Positions 16,698 through 26,996 of a DNA stretch of 64,000 nt are shown one piece after another. Location: NCBI GenBank assembly GCA_030692515.1, contig JAUXZS010000029.1, positions 124,001 through 188,000 on the forward strand. The letters are read 5' to 3'. Source of the DNA: Bacteroidota bacterium. GTDB lineage: Bacteria > Bacteroidota > Bacteroidia > B-17B0 > Aurantibacillaceae. The position numbers and the translations under genes were made by a program. The notes under the pieces are model-generated. The model saw only the letters and a program-made list of their open reading frames with translations, was not told where the DNA came from and searched no databases. Each line of letters starts with the position of its first letter. Position 1 is the stretch's first letter.

Positions 16698-16866
16698 ATC
16701 TTACTTGTTGTTATGTTTGTTGATGAAACCGTCTTTACTAAAGATTAAGCCCTAAAAATATTATATAAAAAGTACAAATTTTACCTTTTTTAATCAAATA
16801 TTTAATTTTTTTAACGATTTGTATAATAATTATTATATTAGCAGCCTATAAACTCATAATTAAAGT

Positions 16867-18930
16867 ATGAAAAACATTACTAAGTTTACTTTAACCGCAG
16901 CAGCTCTAGTTATTTTTGTTGCAAACGGATTTTCACAAAAACTGCTAAAAAAAGCAGACGCGGCTTTCGAAGCTCGTCAATATTTTAACGCTATTAACAT
17001 GTATAAACAAGCATATGCTAGCGCTCCTAAGGACAAAAAAGCATCCATAATGTTTAAATCTGGATATGCATCGCAAGAAATTAATGATTATAAAGGTGCT
17101 GAAACCTTTTATCAGAAGGCAATTGCGGCTAATTATGATGACCCTACAGTTTACTTCCGTTTAGCTGAAGTTTTAAAAAGCCAAATGAAATACCCTGAGG
17201 CAATTATTGAATTTAATAATTATAAAGCCAAAGGTGGAAATGCTAAAAAAGCAGATTTGGGTGTAAAATCTTGTGAGTTAGCTCAGCAATGGAAGGATGC
17301 TCCGCAGCGTTATAAAATTGAAAATATGTCTTTAATCAACTCTAAGGAAAGCGATTATTCTCCGAGTTATAGCGATAAAAAATACAAAACTTTAGTATTC
17401 ACTTCTCGTAGAGAAGGTGCATTAGGTTCTCAAGAAGTTAATGTTGGGTCAAATCACTCAGATATATTTGAAACTAAATTAGATAAAAACGGTAAATGGT
17501 CTACTCCAGTTTTATTACCTCCATCAATTTCTTCTCCAGTAAATGAAGGGCAAGGTTGGGTAAGCAAAAAAGGTGATATGATTTTCTTCACTCGTTGTCC
17601 TGAAGAAAAAAACAAACAAGTAAAGTGTGGTTTATATATGGCTAAAAAACAAGGTAGTACTTGGGGCGTAGCTACACGTTTACCTTTTAATAATGATACC
17701 GTTCAATTCGGACATCCGACATTATCTGCTGATGGTAAATTTTTATACTTTACTTCAAGAATGAGTGGTGGATACGGCGGATTGGATATTTGGAGATGTA
17801 CTTTTGATCCAAAAGCAAACGTTTGGGGACAACCAACAAATGCCGGACCAGCTGTTAATACAGAAGGGAATGAAATGTTCCCTACAATTTCTGATGACGG
17901 AAAAAAATTATATTTCTCTTCTGATTACCACCCAGGAATGGGAGGTTTAGATATTTTTGTTGCGGAGGCTGGAGCTGATGGGAAATTCACAAAAGCAGTA
18001 GAAAATCTTAAATATCCTATTAACTCATCTTTTGATGATTTTGGAATTATTTTTGAAGGTAAAAAGCAACGTGGTTACTTAACTAGTAATCGTGAAGGTG
18101 GAAAAGGAAGTGATGATATTTGGAGTTTTAATTTACCATCGTTAACCTTTAATGCAAAAGGTATGGCAATGAGTAAAGGTAATGATATGACTGGCGCTGG
18201 AAGAGGTGAAGCTGTAGAATTAGTAAAAGTGAAAATTATCGGAACCGATGGTTCAATTAAAGAATTCACTACAAAAAAAGATGGTAATTATGATTTTAAA
18301 CTTAAAGAAAAAACACAGTATACAATAACAACTATTACTGATAAATCTACAAAGTCACCTACATTTGATAAAGGATATTTGGCTTCTAAAGATCAACGTA
18401 TTATTTCTACTATAGGTTTAGATAAGTCTAAAGATTTTATTGCTGATTTTGAATTAACTCCGGTTGTTCCTTTTATTCGTATGCCACAAATTTTATATGA
18501 ATTAGGTAAATCTACTTTACTTCCAGAATCAAAAGATTCTTTAGCATTCTTATATCAAACTTTAGCTGATAATCCTTCTATTGTAGTTGAATTAAACTCT
18601 CATACAGATAGTCGTGGAGACGCTGCTAAAAATCAAGTTTTATCACAAGAACGTGCACAGTCTTGTGTAGATTATTTAGTAAAAGAAAAAGGAATCAACC
18701 CTGCTCGTTTACAAGCTAAAGGTTATGGGAAAACACAATTATTAATCTCTGACGATGTTATTGCAAAAGCTAAAACAAAACAAGAAAAAGAAGCTTTACA
18801 TGCATTAAATCGTAGAACAGCATTCCGTATCTTAAATTGGGATTTTGTTGACCCTAATGCTACTAAATCTGGAACAACACCAACTAAAACTAAAAAAGAT
18901 GGTGATGAAGAAGATGAAGACGAAGAGTAA
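16867..18930 (+). CDS. PorE-like outer-membrane protein: TPR, PD40 propeller, OmpA domain
   Basis: 687 residues: signal peptide (1-23, ending NGFSQ), TPR-like helices (about 25-160: ARQYFNAINMYKQAY), a PD40/WD40-like propeller (about 165-420, blades such as HPTLSADGKFLYFTSRMSGGYG and FPTISDDGKKLYFSSD), a carboxypeptidase-regulatory-like domain (about 430-525) and a peptidoglycan-binding OmpA domain (about 534-660: ELNSHTDSRGDA, RLQAKGYGKTQ). An acidic tail (DEEDEDEE) ends it. The order matches T9SS component PorE, which ties the system to peptidoglycan, but generic OmpA-PD40 proteins are common in this phylum and there is no lipobox. Monocistronic, with a strong terminator after it. Confidence 0.8.
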   Translation: MKNITKFTLTAAALVIFVANGFSQKLLKKADAAFEARQYFNAINMYKQAYASAPKDKKASIMFKSGYASQEINDYKGAETFYQKAIAANYDDPTVYFRLAEVLKSQMKYPEAIIEFNNYKAKGGNAKKADLGVKSCELAQQWKDAPQRYKIENMSLINSKESDYSPSYSDKKYKTLVFTSRREGALGSQEVNVGSNHSDIFETKLDKNGKWSTPVLLPPSISSPVNEGQGWVSKKGDMIFFTRCPEEKNKQVKCGLYMAKKQGSTWGVATRLPFNNDTVQFGHPTLSADGKFLYFTSRMSGGYGGLDIWRCTFDPKANVWGQPTNAGPAVNTEGNEMFPTISDDGKKLYFSSDYHPGMGGLDIFVAEAGADGKFTKAVENLKYPINSSFDDFGIIFEGKKQRGYLTSNREGGKGSDDIWSFNLPSLTFNAKGMAMSKGNDMTGAGRGEAVELVKVKIIGTDGSIKEFTTKKDGNYDFKLKEKTQYTITTITDKSTKSPTFDKGYLASKDQRIISTIGLDKSKDFIADFELTPVVPFIRMPQILYELGKSTLLPESKDSLAFLYQTLADNPSIVVELNSHTDSRGDAAKNQVLSQERAQSCVDYLVKEKGINPARLQAKGYGKTQLLISDDVIAKAKTKQEKEALHALNRRTAFRILNWDFVDPNATKSGTTPTKTKKDGDEEDEDEE

Positions 18931-18950
18931 AATTCGGACAAATTATTTAA

Positions 18951-18982
18951 AAAAGGCTACATTATTTGTAGCCTTTTTTTTT
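18951..18982 (+). terminator. Rho-independent terminator
   Basis: AAAAGGCTAC / GTAGCCTTTT stem (18951-18960 and 18968-18977) with a seven-base loop and a run of T residues to 18982, 20 bases after the OmpA-family gene. Confidence 0.9.
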
Positions 18983-19022
18983 GACGTAATGTTGTAATTA
19001 TTAAGTATCAAAAAAAAACAAA

Positions 19023-22000
19023 ATGCAAAATTTTGTAGTATATAAATCAAGTGCCGGAAGCGGGAAAACCTTTACGCTCGTTAAAGAATATCTGCGCCTT
19101 TCCTTATCTGATGAAAAAAAATTAATTACTAATTATAAAAGAATATTAGCGGTTACATTTACTAATAAAGCTGCGGCTGAAATGAAACAACGCATCTTAG
19201 ATGCGCTAAATCAAATTGCCAACCAACCAAAAATGGTTTTTGTTGGCGAGTTGCTTTGCAGCGAATTAAGAATTAAAGAAGAAGAACTAAGAAAAAGAGC
19301 TAAAATTGTTCTTAGTCAAATCTTACACCATTACTCAGATTTTTCAATTGGAACCATTGATAGCTTTACACACAAAATAGTTAAAACTTTCGCGCATGAT
19401 TTAAAACTGCCGGTAAATTTTAATTTAGAAATGGATGTGGAAGGATTTTATGACAAAGTAATCTCATCACTTTTTTCGCAGATTGGAGAAGATGAATATG
19501 TAAGTAAATTACTAAAAGAATTTGTATTAACAAAAGCAGAAGAAAACGCAAGCTGGGATCCTGAAAAAACAATCAAAGAATTCGCGAAATTATTACAGAA
19601 AGAAAATTCAGATACATACCTTAATCAACTTAAACTTTTAAATACGCTTGAGCTCGAAGAAATAAGAAAAGAATTATTTGCTTATATATCCTATTACAAC
19701 AGTTTTTTAAAAACAGAAGGGCAAAAGGCTATTTCGTTAATATTAAAAAACGGTTTAAGTGATAGCGACTTTACTCATAAACTACATGGTCCCCAAAGTT
19801 TTTTTAAAAAATGTATTAATCAAACAGTTGAAATTGAAACCACCATTAAAGGCAGAGTAATAGATGCAATTGAAAAAAATCAATGGGCTGATAAAAAAGG
19901 CGATAATAAAAATAAAGTAGAAGAAATTATTCCTGAACTAAACGCGTTAGCTAAAAGTTTAATTGACTTTATAAAAGAAAACCATTCTTATTATAGTTTA
20001 TGCAAATTATTAAGTACACAAATATATCCCCTCCTACTTCTTAAAAAAATAGAAGAAATAAGTTCAGAAAAAAAGCAAGAAGAGCGTTTGGTTTTTATAA
20101 GTGAGTTTAACAAGAATATTTTTGAATTAATAAATAATGAACCCACACCATTTATTTATGAAAGACTAGGCGAAAAATATCAGCACTATTTACTTGATGA
20201 GTTTCAAGACACCAGTACATTGCAATGGCATAATATTCTTCCGTTAATTGACAACTCTTTATCTAGTGGCTGGTATAATTTAATTGTGGGCGATGGCAAA
20301 CAAAGTATTTACAGATGGAGAAATGCAAATGTACAACAGTTTATAGATCTTCCTAAAATAGAAAACACAAGTAATAATTTTTTGGTTGAAGAAAGAAGTG
20401 ATAATTTAAAACGGAATTTTACCGAAAATTTATTAAATACAAATTTCAGAAGTCTTAAAACAATTATAGACTTTAATAACGATTTGTTTGATAAATTAAA
20501 TATTGAACACCTAACCGATGTTCATAAAAAAATATATCACAATCAACAACAAAACATTAAGCATGCGGGAACTGGTCTAATAACTGTAAACACGGGTAAA
20601 ATAAATAAGGACGATATAGATGTACTTAACTTTAAACTCGTAAAAGATTATATTCAAAACGCCCGAAACTCTAATTTTGACTATAGAGATATTTGTATTA
20701 TAGTCAGGAAAAATACGGATGGAAACAACATCGCTAATTATTTGTTAGAAAACAAAATCCCAATTATTTCTTCAGATTCTTTACTCTTAAAAAATAATTT
20801 AGAAATTAATACTATCGTTGCTTATCTTAACTATTTATCTAACAATCAAGACAAAGTTAGCGCCACAGCTGTATTAAATTATCTGCTTCAATCAAAACAA
20901 ATTACAAATAAAGAATTTACTAGTAGCGCTAAAAAACTAGCAAAAAACAGCACGTTATTTGAAGTACTTAAATCATTTAATATCGAACTTCCAAACGAAA
21001 ATTTATCGCTTAACAACTTGTTCGACCATTGTTTAATTATTATAAATGCTTTATCATTAAATAAGAATGGCTACACGTATTGCCGTTTCTTTTTAGATGA
21101 AGTTAACGAATACTTAATTACCAAAAATTCAAATATCGCTTCGTTTTGCGAATGGTGGAAAACCCGTAGTAATAAAGCTTCCTTAATTATACCAGCAAAT
21201 ACAAACGCGGTGAAAATAATGACCATACATGCCAGCAAAGGCTTAGAATTTCCGGTTGTAATTATTCCTTACTGTAATTGGAATTATTATAAAGCCAATG
21301 ATAACTGGGTTAACATTACTAACCAAAAAGTAAAATTACCTGTTGCCGCAATTAATTTCACATCTAGCGTTAAAGATGCCGGTTTTGAAAAAGAATATCA
21401 CTTAGAAGAACAAGAGCAAATTCTTGAAAATCTTAATCTACTTTATGTTGCATTCACAAGAGCCGTTGAAAGACTACATATTATTTCAGCGCATTCAAGT
21501 CCGCGAAAAACACTTGTGTGTAATTGGCTGGATAAATACCTAATTCCAAATTACGCTGAAAAGGAACCAAATTATTTTGAAATTGGGCAATCAAATAATA
21601 AACAAATCCAAACTGATAAAATAGATTTAAACCAATATAATTTAAATCCATTAAAGTTCGAAACTTCAACAGATGTTGTTCAAATAAAAGCTGCCTATTT
21701 AATGAACTCTGAAGATGCTTTAGAGGCAAAAGAAATGGGAATTATCATTCATTCTATCTTATCTAAAATCACCCATAAATTACAAGTAGATGAAGCCGTT
21801 AATTCTGCTTTAATAGATGGCATAATTAATCAATCACAAATTATTTCCATAAAGGAGAAACTTAATAAACTTGTTAATCATCCCGAATTACTTAATTATT
21901 TTTTACCCGAAAAAAATTATAAAATAGAAGCTGAAATGGCCACCTTTTCGGGTGAAGTATTAAGACCCGACAGAATAGTTATTGAAGATAATGCTACCAT

Positions 22001-22151
22001 TATTATTGATTATAAAACCGGTAAACAAAACAATAAAAAATACTTTAAACAATTATTAAAATACCAAGAAGCGTTAGAAAACATGGGATATATTAACGTA
22101 AAAAGTTTGTTAGTTTACATTGAAGATTTAGCGATTATCGAACTAAATTAG
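19023..22151 (+). CDS. RecB/AddA-like UvrD-family helicase with C-terminal nuclease domain
   Basis: 1042 residues. Superfamily 1 helicase motifs are visible: Walker A YKSSAGSGKTFTL (8-20), TFTNKAAAEMKQRI, motif II LDEFQDTS (about 392), motif III GDGKQSIYRWRNAN, motif V TIHASKGLEFPVVIIP and motif VI LLYVAFTRAVERLHI. The last 110 residues carry a PD-(D/E)XK RecB-type nuclease signature (RPDRIVIED...IIDYKTGK, near residue 995). It probably serves recombinational repair of double-strand breaks. The usual partner subunit (AddB-like) is not adjacent. Whether the nuclease is active was not tested. It stands between two terminated or independent units. Confidence 0.85.
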   Translation: MQNFVVYKSSAGSGKTFTLVKEYLRLSLSDEKKLITNYKRILAVTFTNKAAAEMKQRILDALNQIANQPKMVFVGELLCSELRIKEEELRKRAKIVLSQILHHYSDFSIGTIDSFTHKIVKTFAHDLKLPVNFNLEMDVEGFYDKVISSLFSQIGEDEYVSKLLKEFVLTKAEENASWDPEKTIKEFAKLLQKENSDTYLNQLKLLNTLELEEIRKELFAYISYYNSFLKTEGQKAISLILKNGLSDSDFTHKLHGPQSFFKKCINQTVEIETTIKGRVIDAIEKNQWADKKGDNKNKVEEIIPELNALAKSLIDFIKENHSYYSLCKLLSTQIYPLLLLKKIEEISSEKKQEERLVFISEFNKNIFELINNEPTPFIYERLGEKYQHYLLDEFQDTSTLQWHNILPLIDNSLSSGWYNLIVGDGKQSIYRWRNANVQQFIDLPKIENTSNNFLVEERSDNLKRNFTENLLNTNFRSLKTIIDFNNDLFDKLNIEHLTDVHKKIYHNQQQNIKHAGTGLITVNTGKINKDDIDVLNFKLVKDYIQNARNSNFDYRDICIIVRKNTDGNNIANYLLENKIPIISSDSLLLKNNLEINTIVAYLNYLSNNQDKVSATAVLNYLLQSKQITNKEFTSSAKKLAKNSTLFEVLKSFNIELPNENLSLNNLFDHCLIIINALSLNKNGYTYCRFFLDEVNEYLITKNSNIASFCEWWKTRSNKASLIIPANTNAVKIMTIHASKGLEFPVVIIPYCNWNYYKANDNWVNITNQKVKLPVAAINFTSSVKDAGFEKEYHLEEQEQILENLNLLYVAFTRAVERLHIISAHSSPRKTLVCNWLDKYLIPNYAEKEPNYFEIGQSNNKQIQTDKIDLNQYNLNPLKFETSTDVVQIKAAYLMNSEDALEAKEMGIIIHSILSKITHKLQVDEAVNSALIDGIINQSQIISIKEKLNKLVNHPELLNYFLPEKNYKIEAEMATFSGEVLRPDRIVIEDNATIIIDYKTGKQNNKKYFKQLLKYQEALENMGYINVKSLLVYIEDLAIIELN

Positions 22152-22185
22152 CTATATTCGTGGGTAAAATTTACATTATTTTAAA

Positions 22186-24192
22186 ATGAAAAAAACAATT
22201 CTATCGCTAATACTTTTTAGCTCCTTAAATTTTTTATCCCAAAAAGCCGGTATAAATTTTTCTTATATAGACTCTAGCGTTACACCGCAAAATGATTTTT
22301 ACACATTTTGCAATGGTAATTGGCAGAAAAAATTTATTTTACCCGAAAGCGATGCCCGATACGGAAGCTTTAATGAAATAAACAACAACAACTTAAAAAA
22401 TATTAAAATCATTTTGGATAATGCTTCTAAAAATAAAACAGCTGCTCCAAATTCAAATGCCCAAAAGCTCAGAGACTTTTACAATACCGCAATGGATTCT
22501 GTAAAAGCAGACAAATTGGGTTATAGTCCTATCAAGGAACAATTAGAAAAAATAGAAAAAATAAAAACGGTTAACGACCTAATTATTTTAAAATCTAAAT
22601 TTGATTTCGACGGAGTTAGTTTATTTTTTGTTGATGGCGTTTCGCCGGATGCTAAAAACAGCAAGAAAAACTCATACAATTTGTCACAGTCAGGAATGGG
22701 ATTGGGAGAAAGAGATTATTACTATGCACCGCAATACGATTTAATTAGAATAGAATATAAAAAATATCTCGCAAACTTATTTGAGTTAATTGGTTATTCA
22801 AAAAATGAGAGTTACGATAATGCAAAAATAGTTTTTGAATTTGAAAAAATAATAGCTGGCAAAGCATTTACAAGATTAGAAATGAGGGATGTCGAAAAAA
22901 TGTATAATGTTTATACTCCCGCAACTTTAAAACAATTGGCGTCATCAATAGATTGGGATTCTTACTTTAAACAAAAAAACATTAAACAACCAGATACAAT
23001 TATAGTAGCCATGGTTGACTATTTAAAAAATGTAAGCTCTGTTATTAATACAACACCAATTGAGACTTTAAAACTTTATGCAAAAGCGCAATTGATTATG
23101 GATGCCGCTCCGTATTTATCGAGTGCCTTTGAAACTGTTCATTTTGATTTTAGAGGTAAGATTATTAGTGGCGCTAAACAAATGAAGCCTCGTTGGCAAC
23201 GCACACAAAGCACAATGGATAGAGTTATTGGAGATATTGTTTCAGAGGAATTTGTAAAAAAACATTTTACCCCTAAAGCAAAAGCCAAAGTAAATTCTTT
23301 AATTGATAATTTGGTTCTTGCATACCGTGATAGAATTGCTTCAAGAGATTGGATGGAAGCAGAAACTAAAAAGCAAGCAAACAAAAAACTTGATTTATTG
23401 ATTAGAAAAGTTGGGTATCCCGAAAAATGGAAAAATTATTCTAAACTTCAAATTACAACAGATAATTATTGGGCAAATTACAATAGAGGGATTAAAAACG
23501 CAGTGATAGAAAATTTGGAAGAATTATCAAAACCAGTTGATAGATATAAGTGGCAAATGACGCCAGTTACCGTAAATGCTTATTACGACCCCACAACAAA
23601 TGAAATAACTTTTCCAGCAGCTATTTTACAACCACCATTCTTTGATGCAGATGCAGAAGATGCAGCAAATTATGGTACCATGGGCGCAATCATCGGTCAC
23701 GAGTTAACTCATGGTTTCGATGATCAAGGTTCTCAATTTGATGCGGATGGGAATATGAAAATGTGGTGGTCTAAACTAGATTACGATAATTTTATAGGCA
23801 AAACTAAAGGAATAGTAAATCAATTTAATAATTACGTTGCAATAGATACTTTACGTGTAAACGGAAGTATGACGCAAGGTGAAAATATCGCAGACCTTGG
23901 TGGCTTAACAATGGCGTATTATGCGTATAAAAAATCTTTAAAAGGTAAGTCCTCTACAAATATGGGAGGTTATACCGGTGAACAGCGTTTTTTTATAGCT
24001 TGGACGCAAGGCTGGAAAACAATTTGCAGAGATGCTGAACTAAAAAGACTACTGACAGTTGATTATCATTCGCCCGGATATTTTAGAGCCTTTGCCCCTC
24101 TTACCAATTTGAATGAGTTTTACGAAGCCTTTAATGTAAAAGAAGGTGATAAAATGTATACACCAACAAGTAGCCGTGTAGAAATTTGGTAA
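22186..24192 (+). CDS. M13-family (neprilysin-like) zinc metallopeptidase
   Basis: 668 residues with a signal peptide (1-19), an M13 N-terminal domain (DFYTFCNGNWQKKF) and the catalytic domain: zinc motif IIGHELTHGFDDQG (near residue 504, HExxH), the third ligand motif ENIADLGG (near 565) and the conserved NAYYDPTTNEITFPAAILQPPFF. It cleaves small peptides in the periplasm or outside the cell. Full family length. The PBP4-like gene starts within its last codons, so the two are probably translated together. Confidence 0.9.
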   Translation: MKKTILSLILFSSLNFLSQKAGINFSYIDSSVTPQNDFYTFCNGNWQKKFILPESDARYGSFNEINNNNLKNIKIILDNASKNKTAAPNSNAQKLRDFYNTAMDSVKADKLGYSPIKEQLEKIEKIKTVNDLIILKSKFDFDGVSLFFVDGVSPDAKNSKKNSYNLSQSGMGLGERDYYYAPQYDLIRIEYKKYLANLFELIGYSKNESYDNAKIVFEFEKIIAGKAFTRLEMRDVEKMYNVYTPATLKQLASSIDWDSYFKQKNIKQPDTIIVAMVDYLKNVSSVINTTPIETLKLYAKAQLIMDAAPYLSSAFETVHFDFRGKIISGAKQMKPRWQRTQSTMDRVIGDIVSEEFVKKHFTPKAKAKVNSLIDNLVLAYRDRIASRDWMEAETKKQANKKLDLLIRKVGYPEKWKNYSKLQITTDNYWANYNRGIKNAVIENLEELSKPVDRYKWQMTPVTVNAYYDPTTNEITFPAAILQPPFFDADAEDAANYGTMGAIIGHELTHGFDDQGSQFDADGNMKMWWSKLDYDNFIGKTKGIVNQFNNYVAIDTLRVNGSMTQGENIADLGGLTMAYYAYKKSLKGKSSTNMGGYTGEQRFFIAWTQGWKTICRDAELKRLLTVDYHSPGYFRAFAPLTNLNEFYEAFNVKEGDKMYTPTSSRVEIW

Positions 24193-25616
24193 ACAAACTT
24201 TATAAACTTTTTTTAATTTGTCTATTGCCCTTTTCATTCAAGGCGCAAATACCTACTCTGGTTGAATCTTGGAAAACCGATAAGGATTTAAAAAGTGCCA
24301 CACTTAGTTTTTGTGTTATAGATGCTCAAAGTGGTGAAATTGTATCTGAATTAAACTCTCATCAATTTGTTATTCCTGCAAGTACACAAAAAGTAATTAC
24401 AACCGGAGCCATACTGGGTACTCTTGGTCCCAACTATAAATATTCAACCAAACTATTTTATACCGGAAGTCTAAATAAAGAAACCGGAATACTATCTGGC
24501 GACTTAATAATTTACGGCAGCGGCGATCCCACTTTACAATCAGAATATTTTACAAAAGACACAAATCAAATAACCGATAAGTGGGCGCAAATATTAAAAG
24601 AAAAAGGCATAAAAGAAATTAAGGGAAAAATAATTGGAGACGCAAGTTATTTTGAAAGAATAATACCCGGAAATTGGATTTGGGCCGACATAAATAATTA
24701 TTTTGGCGCTGCGCCATGTGGCTTATCTTACAACGATAATAAATTTAAAATTCTTTATAATAGTAAAGAAAATGGAACAAAGGCGATTGTAAGTAAAACA
24801 ATTCCAGCATACTGTAATACTACTATTTGCATAAACTCAAATGTAATAAGCAAAGGTACAGAAGACGAGGCCTTTGTTTATGGCGACCCTTATAGTTATA
24901 CGAAAGAGGTGAGCGGAAAAATTCCTCCAAACAAAACAAATTTTGAAGTTGAGGCTACTTTACCGGATCCTGCTCTATTGTGCGCCGAAAAATTATTTAC
25001 TTCTTTAAGTAAAATCGGTATTAAATGTAATCAACATTTAATTGAATCTAATTACAAACGTAGCGATAGTGTAATTTCTAAACAACTTTTATATACTCAT
25101 TACTCTCCCTCATTAGATAAAATAATTTATCATACCAATTTAAAAAGCAATAACCTCTACTGCGAAACATTATTAAGAACTTTAGGAAAGGGCAGCATGA
25201 GTTCAGGAATAAATGCAGTTGAAAGTTATTGGCAAAAAAAAGGTTTAGATGTGTCTGAACTTTTTATGGTAGATGGAAGTGGCTTGAGTAGAGCAAATAC
25301 TGTAACCACAAGTTTTCAATCAAATTTGCTAACAACAGTTTTCAACGACAGCGCACTTTATAAAATATTTAATAGCTCTTTGCCGGTTGCCGGAAAAAGT
25401 GGGAGTATGAGTAATATTGGTAAAGGAAAATTAATTGAGAATAATATGCGCGCCAAAACAGGCTATATTAATAGAGCAAGAGGTTATTGCGGTTATGTAA
25501 AATCAAAATCGGGAAAAGACCTTGCTTTTTCAGTTTTGTTTAATAATTATAATTGCTCCGCAAAGGAAGCTAAAAACAAGATTGAAAAATTTTTAATTGC
25601 CGTTGGTGAATTGTAA
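24186..25616 (+). CDS. dacB: D-alanyl-D-alanine carboxypeptidase/endopeptidase, PBP4 (S13) family
   Basis: 476 residues with a signal peptide (1-20). The three penicillin-binding motifs are present: SxxK as PASTQK (Ser66, Lys69), SxN as SNN near residue 320, and KTG as RAKTGYIN near 425. The large insertion domain between the first two motifs is typical of S13. It trims or cleaves peptidoglycan cross-links in the periplasm. The only start that keeps the signal peptide is TTG at 24186; there is no ATG in frame. It overlaps the stop of the M13 peptidase gene by 7 bases, suggesting coupled translation. Confidence 0.88.
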   Translation: MVNKLYKLFLICLLPFSFKAQIPTLVESWKTDKDLKSATLSFCVIDAQSGEIVSELNSHQFVIPASTQKVITTGAILGTLGPNYKYSTKLFYTGSLNKETGILSGDLIIYGSGDPTLQSEYFTKDTNQITDKWAQILKEKGIKEIKGKIIGDASYFERIIPGNWIWADINNYFGAAPCGLSYNDNKFKILYNSKENGTKAIVSKTIPAYCNTTICINSNVISKGTEDEAFVYGDPYSYTKEVSGKIPPNKTNFEVEATLPDPALLCAEKLFTSLSKIGIKCNQHLIESNYKRSDSVISKQLLYTHYSPSLDKIIYHTNLKSNNLYCETLLRTLGKGSMSSGINAVESYWQKKGLDVSELFMVDGSGLSRANTVTTSFQSNLLTTVFNDSALYKIFNSSLPVAGKSGSMSNIGKGKLIENNMRAKTGYINRARGYCGYVKSKSGKDLAFSVLFNNYNCSAKEAKNKIEKFLIAVGEL

Positions 25617-25658
25617 CTTTATAAAATACTTTGGGCTCAAAATTCAAATTCTTTACTT

Positions 25659-26993
25659 ATGAAATATCTTATAAAAAATGCTACGCTTGTTAACGAAGGA
25701 GAAATTGGTTGTTTTGATGTTTTAATCGAAGATCAACTCATTTCAAAAATAGATAGGAACATTGAAATTGATGGGAATTATACGGAAATAAATGCCGAGG
25801 GTTTATTTTTATTGCCCGGCGCAATAGATGACCAAGTTCATTTTAGAGAGCCTGGATTAACACATAAAGGAGAAATATATACGGAAGCAAAAGCTGCGGT
25901 TGCTGGAGGTGTTACATCGTTTATGGAAATGCCAAATACAAATCCACTCGCAGTTACAATTTCTGAATTAGAAAAAAAATATAAAAGAGCTTCAGAATGT
26001 TCCCTAGCCAACTACTCATTTTTTATGGGTGGCACCAATACTAATTTAGAAGAAACTTTAAAAGTAGATTATTCAAAAGTATGTGGACTAAAATTATTTT
26101 TAGGGTCTTCCACCGGCGATATGTTGGTGGACCACTTAGATGCCCTCGAAGGTTTTTTCTCAAAAACAACAGCCTTAATTGCAACTCACTGTGAGTACGA
26201 CCCCTTAGTAAAAGAAAATCAAAAACGTATTGTAGAGCAGTACGGCGAAGATCTTGAAGCTTATTTTCACCCAATAATTCGTAGCGAAGAGGCTTGTTAT
26301 AAATCTTCGTCGTTTGCAGTTGAGCTCGCAAAAAAACATAACACGCGCTTACATATTTTACACATTTCTACCGCCAAAGAATTAAGCTTATTCACTAATA
26401 AAATTCCTTTAAAAGAAAAAAAAATTACTGCAGAAGCATGTATTCACCATCTTTGGTTTAGTGATGAAGATTATAAAACAAAAGGTAATTTTATAAAATG
26501 GAATCCAGCAGTAAAAACAGGTTATGATAGAGATAAAATTTTTGAAGCTGTATTAGATGGGACTATTGATGTTATTGCAACCGATCATGCGCCACATACT
26601 CTTGAAGAAAAACAATTATCTTATTTAAAAGCGCCAAGCGGTGGGCCATTAGTTCAGCACAGCATTTTAGCGATGTTAGATTTTTATCACGATAAAAAAA
26701 TCAGTTTAACTCAAATCGTTGAAAAAATGAGTCACAATGTTGCTACTCTTTTTAGGATTGAAAAAAGAGGTTTTATTAGAGAAGGTTATTTTGCCGATCT
26801 TGTTTTAGTTAATTTAAACAAGCCTCAAACCGTTACTAAAGAAACGTTATTGTATAAGTGTGGCTGGAGTCCATTTGAAGGACATACTTTTAAAAGCAGC
26901 ATTGAAAAAACATTTGTAAATGGCCACTTGGTTTATGACAACGGAAAATTTGATGAAAATAAATTCGGAAGTCGTTTATCATTTAATATTTAG
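25659..26993 (+). CDS. pyrC: Dihydroorotase
   Basis: 444 residues of the amidohydrolase superfamily. Motifs: GAIDDQVHFREPGLTHKGE (54-72), FMEMPNTNPLAV, CGLKLFLGSSTGDMLVD, the histidine-bearing LHILHISTA, and ATDHAPHTLEEK near residue 307. It converts carbamoyl-aspartate to dihydroorotate in pyrimidine synthesis. The usual first metal-binding histidine of the HxH motif is Gln59 here; from memory this DDQVH form is common in Bacteroidota dihydroorotases, so it does not by itself imply inactivity. It starts 42 bases after dacB, and the inositol phosphatase gene follows 3 bases later. Confidence 0.88.
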   Translation: MKYLIKNATLVNEGEIGCFDVLIEDQLISKIDRNIEIDGNYTEINAEGLFLLPGAIDDQVHFREPGLTHKGEIYTEAKAAVAGGVTSFMEMPNTNPLAVTISELEKKYKRASECSLANYSFFMGGTNTNLEETLKVDYSKVCGLKLFLGSSTGDMLVDHLDALEGFFSKTTALIATHCEYDPLVKENQKRIVEQYGEDLEAYFHPIIRSEEACYKSSSFAVELAKKHNTRLHILHISTAKELSLFTNKIPLKEKKITAEACIHHLWFSDEDYKTKGNFIKWNPAVKTGYDRDKIFEAVLDGTIDVIATDHAPHTLEEKQLSYLKAPSGGPLVQHSILAMLDFYHDKKISLTQIVEKMSHNVATLFRIEKRGFIREGYFADLVLVNLNKPQTVTKETLLYKCGWSPFEGHTFKSSIEKTFVNGHLVYDNGKFDENKFGSRLSFNI

Positions 26994-26996
26994 AAT

